A DNA stretch of 64,000 nt from NCBI GenBank assembly GCA_026545765.1, contig CM048842.1, positions 48,555,431 to 48,619,430 of the forward strand, read 5' to 3'. Below, in pieces: positions 1 through 11,083 of the stretch. Both the position numbers and the translations under genes were made by a program. This DNA is from Plantago major. Taxonomy: Eukaryota; Streptophyta; Magnoliopsida; Lamiales; Plantaginaceae. The notes below the pieces were generated by a model that was given only the letters and a program-made list of their open reading frames with translations, made no database searches and was not told the origin of the DNA. The first letter of the stretch is position 1, and every line of letters begins with the position of its first letter.

Positions 1-1680
1 TGTGGTGTTGTTGTAGTCTAATACAATTAGTGACATTTCAAAATCTTACCTACTCATTTGGAATTAAATCCTTCTATTATTAAGCATGGAATGGATTAAA
101 ACACCGTTTCAATTTACAAAATACTTCAGTATATAGTAATAGTATCTTGAAATATCGTGAAATGAAGTGTGCTTAGATTTTGTCATCAACTCAACCTATA
201 GATTAATTCATTAGTGGGTTGGATATGAAAATTGGGATATTTCCAGAAAATAAATGATACTATACAAATCCTATGACATAGCTAAATATGTCAACGAAGT
301 AACTTTATCAGGCAAAGGTTTGGAATATTAGGCAACAAAAAAGAGCCCATTAGATAAGGTGTCTTTAATCATCAGTCATTGATCATGAACTCATGATTAT
401 ACGGTGTGTTCGTTGAACACTATATATATCGACTTACAAAACATCTACACGTATTTTTAGGTATTGTCATCCTCTCAACCTCGATATTAATACGTTAATG
501 GATCTGACGTGAAAGTGTTGGGAGATATCGAGAAATAAATTATACAAATCCTATTACATAGCTATATATATCAAGGAAGTAACATAAACTGTCTTTAATC
601 ATCATTTATTGATGCTGATTATATGGTGTATTCATTGAACACTATATGGATTTACAAAACACATACAAGTACTTTGACATATTGTGAAAAGAAGTGCGTT
701 TAGGTTTTGTCATCTCAACTTGTACATTGATACATTAGTGGTAGGATGCGAAAATGTTATGAGATCTCGAGAAAATAAATGATACTACAAATCATATGAC
801 ATAGCTATATATGCAAGGAAGTAACATTATCCAAGCAAATTGTTGGAATATTAGGCAATGAAAATGCCCCGGAGGGTTACCATGAGTTTTTCTTCATTTT
901 TTTTTTTTTGTAAAGTGTCTTTAATCATCATTCATGTCATGAACTCATGATTATATGGTGAGTTCGTTGAACACTATCTATATCGATTTACAAAATATTG
1001 AGAAAATAAATGATACAAATCCTATGACATAGCTATATATATCAAGGAAGTAACATTATTTAGGCAAATGGTTTGGAATATTAGGCAACAAAAATGCCCC
1101 CATGACATAAAGTGTCTTTAATTTTCATTCATTGGTGATGATTATATGGTGTATTCATTGAACACTATATCGATTTACAATACAAATACAAGTATTTTGA
1201 AATATTGTGAAAAGAAGTCTGTTTAGGTTTTGTCATCTCAACCTGTACATTAATACATTAGTGGTAGGTTGTGAAAATGTTAGGAGATCTCGAGAAAATA
1301 AATAATACAAATCATATGGCATATCTATATATAGCAAGGAAGTAACATTATCCAAGCAAATGGTTTGTAATATTAGGCAACAGAGACGCCCCATTATGTA
1401 AAGTGACTGTAATCATTAGTCATTGAGCATCCGTATATGGTGCTTTCATTAAACACCGTCTTGATTTACAAAGCGTATACATGTATTTTGAAAGTTCGTG
1501 AAAAGAATTTGTGTTTGTCTCATTATCTCAATATGTTACATCAAATGGCTTGGAGGTGAAAGCCGAAAGCTAGAAGATCTCAAGAAAAGAAATGATACAA
1601 ACAATATTATACACATATATACAAGGAAATAACATTATCGAGCAAATTGTTTGGAATATTAAGAAGCTGAAACACCTTTG
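1..1680. repeat. Degenerate tandem repeat, about six units of 230-340 bp
   Basis: The phrase 'aaataaatgatacaaatccta', or a close variant, followed by 'gacatagctatatat' and 'caaggaagtaac' recurs near 250, 535, 775, 1005, 1295 and 1575. Other shared blocks are 'ttaggcaac', 'gtctttaatcatca' and 'ttgaacactat'. Units differ by point changes and by loss or gain of sub-blocks. There is no coding potential. It may be an old satellite-like local amplification, or the start of a longer array running off the left edge. Confidence 0.75.
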
Positions 1681-2589
1681 TGATCTATAGAAGTTTAAAT
1701 GTAGTAAAACCTGATGAATTTGGTAATATGTGCAGTGTCATATTCATATACATACGAGTACTAAAGTGCAAGCCCCAATTCTAGTTTAATGAACTAAGCG
1801 ATATTTTGAATTTTGATTAGGAGATAAGTTAGCAAATGGATTTTGTTCAGGATTAAATTTATAGAATTTGGAAATACAATAATGAAATTGACATTATACT
1901 ATTGTAAAACATGCTACACTGAAGTATAGCATGCAATATTTTGAAAAAATGAATGAATTTCATGAAATATAAAAAAATTAAAAATGGACAACAATTATGT
2001 AAAATAGCAGACTGCACTATAGTACATTTTGTTGCACTATATTACAGATTGACATTTTGATGCATAAAAGTACAAGTGTCTCTCAATCCAACAAAAATGA
2101 TGAGGTGGGTCTTTTTTGTGATATGGACTATGAAAGGGTTCATCACACTAATTAACCCTATAGGCTCAAGAACCGCCAACCGGCCCAGTCGACTACTTAG
2201 AGAGCTGCCATTTTAATTGTAGCCCAAACAGAAAGCCCACTTTTATTTATGAACCAAACAACAAAATGTGTATTGCTTGGACAAGTATGGACCTACTAAT
2301 TCCAAACGTAGTGATAATCTTATATGCTCTAATGTTGGATAACATTCCCTCCCTCCAACTCTAACTAATCCATATACTGTACAAGTCTCTTCAAATTGAG
2401 CAATAGAAAATGAATGTGGAAACATTGGTGCAAAAGACCCTTTTCCCCCAAAATTCGACTCCATAAAGTAACTTCAAATAAAAAAAGGACAAAAACTGTA
2501 TATCTAGTGAATCAATTGTATATCAAGTGTGACGAAATACAGTAAAGATGAGAGGTCTTTTTTTGAACAATTGATTCAGTTACAGCTAA
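1681..2589. other. AT-rich intergenic DNA
   Basis: No gene, clear repeat boundary or recognisable element is seen. The only notable sub-part is a slightly less AT-rich patch at 2160-2470, whose minus-strand reading frame of 73 codons matches nothing I know. Confidence 0.4.
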
Positions 2590-3150
2590 AATAAGCCTTA
2601 CCAAAGTCGCCTGACCTAAGACAGAAAACTCCTAATGAACGAAGACGAATTAACCAAATCGTATTACGGTCTATCACCCGGAACTTATCCATGTCTCGGA
2701 TCCCCGACCTACGAGGTTGAACCACCGAGATATGTATAGGTCAAAGAAATAGATAAATGGCAGAGGCGTATACTCTGACCTACAGAGGTGCTATCTGACC
2801 TACTGGCCATTATCTTCTACCACAGGCCCGAGCCTTGACCAGTAGTGATTTATCTACCTAGAATCCCGGGACACATGTTTATCAAGGACACGGCCCAGGA
2901 TTTAAGGGACTTGGTCTCCCGAATGATTTCTATAAATAGACCTCATTCACTCCTTGTGAAGGTAAGTCATTTATTACTATTCAACCACTTACTTTCTAAA
3001 CCTTTGAGGCTCAAGTTGAATCACTTTAAACAAACCGGTAAACCGGTCTAAAAGGGGTCTAACCTTCGCTTATCTTAGACTCACATGTACTTTTGGAGCT
3101 AGGACGAATTGAGTTTCGAAAAGTTGATCGGCCCGCTCTTGTCCCAAAAA
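2590..3150 (+). repeat. LTR-like retrotransposon remnant
   Basis: This is a more GC-rich, non-coding block. It has a TATA box 'tataaataga' at 2931-2940 followed by 'cctcattcactc' and a donor-like 'gaaggtaagt' at 2958, the usual layout of a plant Ty3 LTR promoter and leader. Clean TG/CA ends and a target duplication were not found, so boundaries are approximate. It lies just upstream of the Nudix gene and could contribute promoter activity, which is inference. Confidence 0.4.
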
Positions 3151-3404
3151 ATGTCATCTTTAACATCCATATGATTGAGATGGAGTGCAACATTGGGATA
3201 ATGTAAGCATTTTCAACATGAATCCATATTTAAACCGTCCAAAGTTTGGCACTCGAGTACCCCGCATGGCAGTTTTGAAGGTGTTAGTAGTGGTTTAATA
3301 AAGAAATTCGTGTACTGCATCCCAAAAGTTTTTAGTACGTACTTGCTACTTGGTTTTGAAACGAGGGGAAATAGTAAAAATAGAGAAAGTGTGTGTGTCT
3401 GAAA

Positions 3405-6400
3405 ATGAGAATACTGCAGGTGGTTCCTATATCGAGAGTGAGCTGCTCCACCAATTTCCCATTTTTCCACTCAACTCATCCTCATCGGATTTTTCCTCAT
3501 AAACCAAGAACTAGTTCGATCATGTATTCTTCTTCTTCTTCTTCCCCAAAAACACAATTAACCCATACCATTACCCTCCCCCCTCAACTCGCCCAACCTG
3601 TCTCCGTCGTCGCCGCCTCCGGTGTCTCTCACTCCGATTTCAGGCATAATTACTTCTCTTTCTTTCTTTTGCTTTAATTATTTCTAACCTGCAATTCATT
3701 TGCGAACATGTTTAGTATGTGATAAAACTCATATAAACTATTAACGAGGAATACAGGCTCTGGGCCTGACATATATAAACATGTATTGGCCTATGATTAA
3801 CTTATTATGGTATAGTATACTTGGTCCTCTCCACTGACTTACATTGTCAATAATGTTATTTGATTTGAATGTGTGATAGCGAAATTGCAAGATCATAATG
3901 TTCCATCTTTTCTCGAAACTTGAAATTCAGAAATACCTGACACCAGTTCATTGGACTTGGATATAATTGGGAACAAATTTGGTAACTAATGTAATAGGTT
4001 TCTGCTTAATTGGCAATAAGTTAGCTTTTAGTATAACTTATGTTGGTCATTTATGTAGAAAGGGATCAAATGTTGAGAGGAAATTCCATTCAAATATACT
4101 GTATTTTTTTCTAATTTAACAAGCTGTTGGACTTGCAAAAGAACAGACAGAATTTCCCGATATCTCGACCTGTGAAAAAGTTTTTAATAGTCGATGTATC
4201 AACATCAACATTAACTGCACGTGCTTATCTCTACAAAAAGGGTGAGCAAGAAGATATCACTACTTGAGAGGGATCAGGGATGCCTCAGGAGTCGGGTTCA
4301 TTTTTGCCTTGTTTTGTTTTTGTACTTGGTTGCTAGGTATACTGACACTACTTCTTTTCACTTTCCTCCTTTTGTGCACATTACACTAAGTATGAGAATA
4401 CAATGTGTATTTTGTAAGAGATGACCACGGGACAAAAGTTAATAACTGTATGTCTCCTGATAATCTACGATTGACAGGAGTAGTTACGTAGGGGCAGGGA
4501 AGCAACATGCTAGTTATGATTTGTTTTTAACAGCCAAATTGTAGTCCTATTATTGCTAAAAAAATATGTCTAGAAAGGGATGAAGAATAGAAACGTGAAT
4601 TGGCATTTAGCAGGGTTGTGAATCCAGTTTTCTTTCACCATAAAATTAAGGCTTAATAATCATTCTTCTATAGTACTACCTCAGTCCGCCTAAGCTTGGG
4701 AAACTTCTCTTGTGGGGCTTCTTATAGGAATATGAATAAATAATGATAAAGTTGTTTAGTGGGTATTAAAGTAGGGATAGAAATGATAAAGAGTGGAAAA
4801 AGTATGAAAAATAGATAATAAAGTAAGAAGAATAGTGGTTAGTAGAGTTTACTTTTTTTTCTTTCTTTCTATTTTTTGGTATGGGTATTTATTAACCAGG
4901 CGTCCATAAAATGAATACGGGTAAATATTTGGCTGATGGAGGGCGTAATTAGTATTCCGCTCTCAAGATACTTCAATTTCCTGTTGTTTGCTGCGAACTA
5001 ATTCATTTTTCCGATAACTCAGAGTAAGAAATTTTATGGCAGAGGCCTGCTCTTTGAAAATTCTTCCCTCCTTTTCCTTATTTCAGATTTTGAACCTTCT
5101 TTTTATTGCTTTCCTTTGATTTATTGAATCTATGGTTCTTGCAGGAAAGCCATTGAATCCTCCTTATTCCAACAGTGGTTGAAAAATATACAGATGGAAA
5201 CAGGGTTGCTGGTCAATGGATCCATGTCCCTTAAGCAAGTGCTCATTCAGGTTTCTCCGGCAAATGTTCTGTCTTCCACTTATGATGTTCTAGTGCTAAA
5301 GTTTTGTGAGAATTAGATGTTTGTATGTTGAATTGGATTTCTATTTGTTTGACTATACATGCCAATTTCTGTAGATTTATCATTTGTGGTTTCTTTGTAC
5401 TTGGTTCTGATTAAGTGATCTTGGAGTGATGTCAAAATTTTGCTAAAATAGATCAGTTCAAGCTGTTCATACAAGGGACTCATTTAATCCTCTTTTCTGG
5501 GCATTGTATCGTAATGATTAAACCTTTATACACACTGGAGTAGTTGTTGATTGCAAAACATATTAAAGTTATATGTTATGGTGCTTATCCTGACCGCTGA
5601 TCACGTAGTAAATATAGATAAATTACTTTCTCATTAATGTGTTGACTATCAATTGAGCTTCAAGAAAGAATTAATCCTCTCGATCCAGGTGGTGTTACTG
5701 CTTTCTCAAAACTTTATACTCTGCGCCATTTAAAATTTCTTGGTGGTCAGACTAACTGCTTCCCATTTGAAAAACAGCAAATCTTTTACCAACCAATTTA
5801 CGCTGTTACTTTATTAGTAATAACCAATATTTTTCAAATTTGTTATCATCATAATCTTTTCCTCAAGTGTCTTGTTGGGGGGGGGGGGGGGGGGGGAGCT
5901 TGTTATCATTCAAAGAAAAGATCAATACTATGTTTTACAATTGAGCAGTTTGAATGCACCTCATACTGTACCATGTCTTGATATTTTCGCTGCTATGAAC
6001 AAGTTTCTTCTATATGTCATCTGTACATCTAGGTATACTTTTTGTGTGATTTCTTCTATATGTTGCAAGCTTTCAGCATCAGTGGTCAGTGTTTACATTT
6101 TGGTTGTTTTAGTTAAATACCACTGTAAGAATGGTGAGCTTATTATCTTATCTCCAAGCACGGTTGTGGATGCTGATACTAATGGGGTATGAAAATGTTG
6201 CAAATCACCAATTTCTATTAGAGACTCCTTTTTATGTTGTTTCTATGTTTCTGGAGCAGGGCGTAGATATGTTTGGTAGTCGTGTTGGGTTTCTGAAGTT
6301 CACAGCAGACGTAATTGACAATCAAAGTGGGAAAAAGGTAGTTTAAAATCTACATGCCGCATTCAGAGTGTTCTTAATCTTTTCTGCTGTACTGATTTAG

Positions 6401-8252
6401 TTTTCTTATTGAGTGCTCTTTCCCAAGTGAAATGGGTAATTGGATCTAGAGGATAAACTTCTGCTGCTGAAAGTGTTGTTATGAACATTACACTTGCAAT
6501 AATATTCTGTTAGTAACTTACAAGTTACAAGTTCTTAATTTTCTTGGAGATTGTAAATAAATTTTACTTAAATGTCCCAATGGATTTTCTCTCTAATCTT
6601 TTGCCTTCGAGGATTGTAAATTTATGTTTGCTTGATATATGTACAGGTTCCTGGTATTGTATTTGCACGAGGGCCTGCAGTTGCAGTGCTTATCCTTTTG
6701 GAATCAGATGGAGAAACATATGCTGTTCTCACAGAACAGGTAGCCTTTGTTTTTTTTTTTTTTTTTGTTTCTTTGAGTTACAATCAGCACATGTACCGAT
6801 GTATGCTTGATCTGCTTGCTTGAACATGGAAGGTTAGGGTCCCAGTTGGGAAGCTTATCTTGGAACTACCTGCTGGGATGTTGGATGATGACAAAGGTGA
6901 TATAGCTGGAACTGCTATCCGCGAGGTCTCTGTCTCATACCAACTTCAAGTATTTCATTGTTTGCATGAAGCCTTTAGAATTGATTGAGATAGACCTTTT
7001 TTCATTCCTTTGGCTGCTCGGCTTCAACATTTTAGAGCTTAGTTATGTTGAGTATCTTGGTAGCTTGTGGTGGTCTTTCACAATTTCCATTCGCTTGTGA
7101 AATTTCATTACCAAAATCGTGCTTTGACCAAGAGCTGTTAGTGAATATGATTTAGATGACCAAAATTATGGTTTTCAGTACTTTCTTCTTGAGCATTATT
7201 CTGTTCAGGGTAAATTATAAATCTTACTCTTAGTTTGCACAAATAGTTTATTTCAATTCCATTAAAATTTGTTCCTCTTCCAGGCTATTTGTTTATCACT
7301 AATCACTATGACAGTTCGAATGTAAAAATGTATCTACATTATGAACATGCTGAAGTTGCTGCATTTTTCTTCTTTACACTTACATATGACAGGTTGAAGA
7401 GGAGACTGGCCTACATTTAAATCTGGAAGATGTAATTGATCTCACTGCCTTCCTAGATCCATCGACTGGATGCAGGGTTTTTCCCTCGCCGGTGAGACCT
7501 CTATTCATGAGTTGGACAGCAGTAGTTGTTTGAGTAAAAGTGGAACTATTAATGAATTGCAGATCAATTGCATGATTGGCCCGAAAATAGAAGATAACAA
7601 AACTGAAACTAGTTGATTCTTTAGGACTAAAACTGCCAACAGCCTGTAATTTATGAAAATGATCTTTGAATATGCCAAGTTACTGACAATCTTGGGCATT
7701 TTGGCATATGGTTTACCACTCACAACTTGGCCACCGATGATTTGGTTCTTATTGTCCACTATTTTCATGTCAAGTCCTGGAAAATGGAAATAATAACTTC
7801 TTGTAACGATACTAAAACCAATACAATACTATAGTAAGTTTGATCATGTAGGCATGTAGCAGTCCTCAAGTTCACTTAAGGTACAATTCTCTTGTGCGTG
7901 CCAGTGACAGACAACTATGCTATGGATAGTTTACATGCAATTGCAATAAAAAAAAATCTTGTCCACTCTTTCTGCAAATTTCAGTGACAAGTAACTGATA
8001 CTTTTGTTAACTCAGGGCGGATGCGATGAAGATCTTGGTTTGTTTTTGTATAGAGGAAGTGTTGATAAAGAGGTAATTACACAGCTACAAGGGAAAGAAA
8101 CAGGCCTTCGAGATCATGGTGAATTTATCAAGGTCCATGTAGTACCGTACAAGAATCTATGGCGGGCGACTGCTGATGCAAAAGTACTGATGGCTATTGC
8201 TCTTTATGAAATGGCCAAGAAAGATGGACTACTCACCTCTCGCAACTATTGA
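3405..8252 (+). CDS. NUDT14: Nudix hydrolase 14-like ADP-sugar diphosphatase, plastid
   Basis: Seven exons are read: 3405-3643, 5145-5250, 6260-6337, 6647-6739, 6833-6925, 7393-7491 and 8016-8252. They give 314 residues, close to about 309 for Arabidopsis NUDT14. The family hydrolyses ADP-glucose and ADP-ribose to AMP and a sugar phosphate in plastids. Residues 1-40 are basic and Ser/Pro-rich like a transit peptide; a second in-frame ATG at 3522 could start a form without it. Exon 4 holds [20 protein letters not shown]. The Nudix box spans about residues 187-210 ([10 protein letters not shown], then REVEEETGL), one residue longer than the generic motif and lacking its first Glu, which I recall as usual in this subfamily. 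Exon 7 has [13 protein letters not shown] and [10 protein letters not shown]. All junctions keep frame. Intron 1 begins with GC (3644-3645) rather than GT; the other introns are GT-AG. No lesion is visible, so the gene looks functional. Confidence 0.93.
4674..4960. repeat. Possible degenerate Stowaway-like MITE in NUDT14 intron 1
   Basis: The left end reads 'tactacctcagtccgcc' and the right end 'gatggagggcgta', roughly inverted and Stowaway-like. Between them is AT-rich filler resembling other MITEs here ('ataaagtagg', 'tatgaaaaat', 'gataataaagta'). The inverted ends match poorly, so the call is weak. Confidence 0.35.
5877..5896 (+). repeat. Homopolymer G tract (20 G) in NUDT14 intron 2
   Basis: An uninterrupted run of G lies in otherwise AT-rich intron sequence. 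It is slippage-prone and its length is unreliable in sequencing. On the transcript it would be a G-rich, potentially quadruplex-forming run. Confidence 0.9.
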
Positions 8253-8754
8253 GGTAGGTGCCTGAAATTTACTCACTAGAATTAGCATTTTTGGCTGAGA
8301 TGTACTATACATTGTTCTTTTTACGGAATCATCCCCAAAGATCTCGGTTAGAGCAGGCATATGCCAAACGTGAAAACCCCATGTGGGCTTAGGCTGCAAA
8401 ACTCTGTGGAAGTCCATGTCTTATGTCTATATTCTGTTATTCTTGCATCTGATATCAGAAACGGTCCAAATAAATCATGTTTTGTTCAGTAGAATGTTGT
8501 GATTTGCAAGAACATGCAGTAAAATCGTGTGTACTGTTGCAAGGGGGTTTGCATTAACGTAGTCGTATACTATGGTGTTTAGGCTTCCCTGCCTGAGAAA
8601 CCCTAGAAAAGCATGTGACCCTCATAGATTCCTCAAGCCATTACGGTATAAAACAAAAGCATAGAATTTCATAGCAGAATCAAGAAACCCTCCTATCACA
8701 TAGTGTTCTTGCTTTGTACTTCAACAATGTACTTGTGTTATATGCAAACATTGA
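8253..8754. other. Convergent intergenic spacer
   Basis: About 500 bp separates the NUDT14 stop from the stop of the short CCS-like gene on the other strand. It should hold both 3' UTRs. No element is recognised. Confidence 0.5.
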
Positions 8755-9541
8755 TCACAAATTTGCATTGGTTGCTTCCCAAATTGTAGTGCCATCACAA
8801 GCACAAAGCTTATTGCAGTTCTCTCCATCTCCGGCACTTCTAGCCACCACAGCTGCGGTAAGACCCTCCTCTTCAAGCTTATCCTCTGTTTCATACACCA
8901 CAATGGCCCGTCCAATAAGATCAGAAACGCTCACCTTATTTTTGACACCAGAAAAGACTGCGTCGCCTTTATCATCCACCTCTAATGTTCCCAGGTAACC
9001 AAGTGGCTGAAAGTTGAAAAAATCATGTGGTAAAAGTTAAAGAATATCATCGGTATGGATTGATGCTTATAAGGAGGTAGAGTATTTTGAGCGGAAAAAT
9101 ACTGTTACCTTTGTCCTATGATTAGTTGGATTGAACACCTTACCAGTGCTTGCTGCACCCTTTGTCAAATTACCGAATTCGTTTATGGACCAACGATGTT
9201 TTCCAGGTGCCAAACCGCTGAAGTTAGCTTCGATTCTTGCTGATTCCATGTTCACTTGAGCTAATCGAACCACACCATAGATAACCGGTCCCTTGAATTC
9301 TGCAACCGCGGCTGGACCAACAAAATCTGCACCACAAACCACGGTTTCATCGACCGATCATCATTATAGGAGATGAAGAAATGTTCAAGAACTCACCAGT
9401 AAGTCCTGCAATAACACATCGTCCTGCAGGTAAAAAGCAAAAACAGAAAACAAAAAATTGTAAGCTTCAAGAAGATCGAAAATGTACCGCAACATAAAAA
9501 ACTTGAAAAATATTATTACCGGGATTCAAGGCCTGATCCAT
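8755..9541 (-). CDS. CCS-like protein lacking the HMA domain (copper chaperone paralogue)
   Basis: Four exons read on the minus strand: 9541-9520, 9423-9397, 9326-9109 and 9006-8755, giving 172 residues. The last two match exons 5 and 6 of the full CCS gene at 24.8-27.8 kb: same lengths (218 nt and a similar final exon) and about four-fifths identical by eye. They code for the SOD-like docking domain (AAVAEFKGP, RIEANFSGL, INEFG, TKGAASTG) and the C-terminal CXC motif (C157, C159 in LCACDG). Exons 3 and 4, coding for the MxCxxC copper-binding domain, are absent: the intron after exon 2 runs straight to the exon 5 acceptor. Frame is kept because the first exon contributes 22 nt after its ATG instead of 24, so exon 2 reads as GRCVIAGLT. 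No transit peptide remains, and the protein stops seven residues early (ATNANL). It could be a cytosolic SOD-binding decoy or a young pseudogene. No stop or frameshift is seen. Confidence 0.7.
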
Positions 9542-9619
9542 TTCAACAACTGGAGAAGATTTTTGGCTTAAGAATGTGGTAATGAACTGAAAGAAAAGGC
9601 ATTGTTAATGGGGCTTTTA

Positions 9620-10243
9620 TTTTGGATAGATTGGAGGGAGTTGTACCAAACATTTTTCCAAATGATCGTACTGTACAATGTAGTACATGGAGTTAAGGTG
9701 TCGTCATAAATTGTAATCCTTAGTACATTCGAGTACAACCAAAGTACATGGATTTTTATTTTTATTCTTTTATCAATATCTAAAGAAAGGGAAGTTTCAT
9801 TGAGAGCAAAAGAATTGATTTTTGTAAATACAACAAAAATTTACACTACATTATATAAACAAGGTGGTGATCCATACATTTAGAAAAATATGATTTTTTT
9901 AATTAGAAAAATATTGACTTTTCATGTAGTTAATTAATCCATATGTCCTGAATTCAATTTCTAATTGAATTGAACAAGAAGGCTAAGAGTAAATTATATA
10001 AATATATATGAACAATTTAGGAAGAGCAACATTTAATGAATAAAAGAATGGAGAGTTAACAAGTATGAGAGGGTGAATAAAGTAGGAGATAAAATTTTCA
10101 TATAAGGTTTGAGAAGCTGGAATTGAGACAAACAAAACATAAAATGGAAAATTTGAGATTGGGATCGAGGGAGTAGATTATTTAAATATTTTTCTTTGAA
10201 CATCTCTTAATTTTTAAATTTATGTTAAAAATGTTAAAAGATA
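9620..10243. other. AT-rich intergenic DNA upstream of the short CCS-like gene
   Basis: It should contain the promoter of the minus-strand CCS-like gene if that gene is expressed. No convincing TATA box position or repeat boundary was identified. 'ggatcgagggagtag' near 10164-10178 looks like one end of a decayed Stowaway-like MITE. Confidence 0.4.
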
Positions 10244-10667
10244 CTACTTCTTCTATTCCGAGAATAACTCCCCGTTTACTTTTTTGGGTGGACAAAATAA
10301 GATACATATTACTTTTTGATAAAATAGTACTAGTGGGTAGGGGTGCACGTTCGGATTAAACCGATCCAATCCGATCCGAAGTTCGGATCAATCCGAAGTT
10401 TCGGATCACTAAAGGCTCAATCCGAAAAAGTTCGGATTGGATCGGATTTAATCCGAACTTTAATTAAAAAAAAAAACTAAAATAGCATTTCGTAGCCAAA
10501 TTAAATACTAGTTCAGTAGTTCCACATTCAAAATAAACAAAATAAAGTTCACAAGTTTACTTCAAAACAATAAATACAAAAAGTTTGGAGTTCTATGTTC
10601 TATTTTGTATTTTGTTTGGGCTAACTTTCTATTTTGTATTTTGTTTGGGTGAATAAGGGGAAAACTT

Positions 10668-10698
<31 letters not shown>

Positions 10699-10885
10699 TA
10701 ATTCGGATTTTCGGATTAATCCGGAAATCTTCGGATCTAAAATATCATAATCCATAATCCGATCCGAATACATCGGGTCGGATCGGATTGGATCGGATTT
10801 TCGGATTTCGGATTTTATGATCACCCCTACTAGTGGGTATTTCAAATTGATTTTTAAAGTTGAAAGTTAGATAAAATAATGATAT
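10244..10885. mobile_element. Stowaway-like MITE copy interrupted by a hAT MITE
   Basis: The two flanks, 'gagaataactccccgtttac...gataaaatagtactagtggg' and 'tatttcaaattgatttttaaag', align with a continuous MITE at 13,444-13,722 ('gggaataacttccatttact...aaatagtactagtaggta', 'cctcaaattgatttttgagg'). The hAT insert splits this copy at the same internal point. The right terminus is missing. Confidence 0.65.
10338..10829. mobile_element. hAT-type non-autonomous element (MITE), 492 bp
   Basis: Terminal inverted repeats TAGGGGTG (10,338-10,345) and CACCCCTA (10,822-10,829) are flanked by the 8-bp target duplication CTAGTGGG (10,330-10,337 and 10,830-10,837), the hallmark of the hAT superfamily. The interior is packed with 'ttcggat' and 'atccgaa' in both orientations, so each end could fold back. 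There is no coding capacity. Confidence 0.88.
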
Positions 10886-11083
10886 TGAGTTTATGATCAC
10901 CCCTACTGGTATCCGGGTGCACATGAAACGACATGTTGGTACAGTGTGGCCATCATATCACACGATAATCAGTCCTAGAATAACTGAGCTGGCACAAAGG
11001 TTTGGACATTGATTACAAATGATGTAAGAGTCAAACCAACCGCTAAACCATGAGAGGTGTGGTTGGTTGCAGGAGGAGGATGA

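Noticed and set aside
2845..3051. 68-codon frame upstream of NUDT14 as an upstream ORF
   Set aside because: It lies in LTR-like debris and ends about 350 bp before the gene; no evidence that it is on the same transcript.
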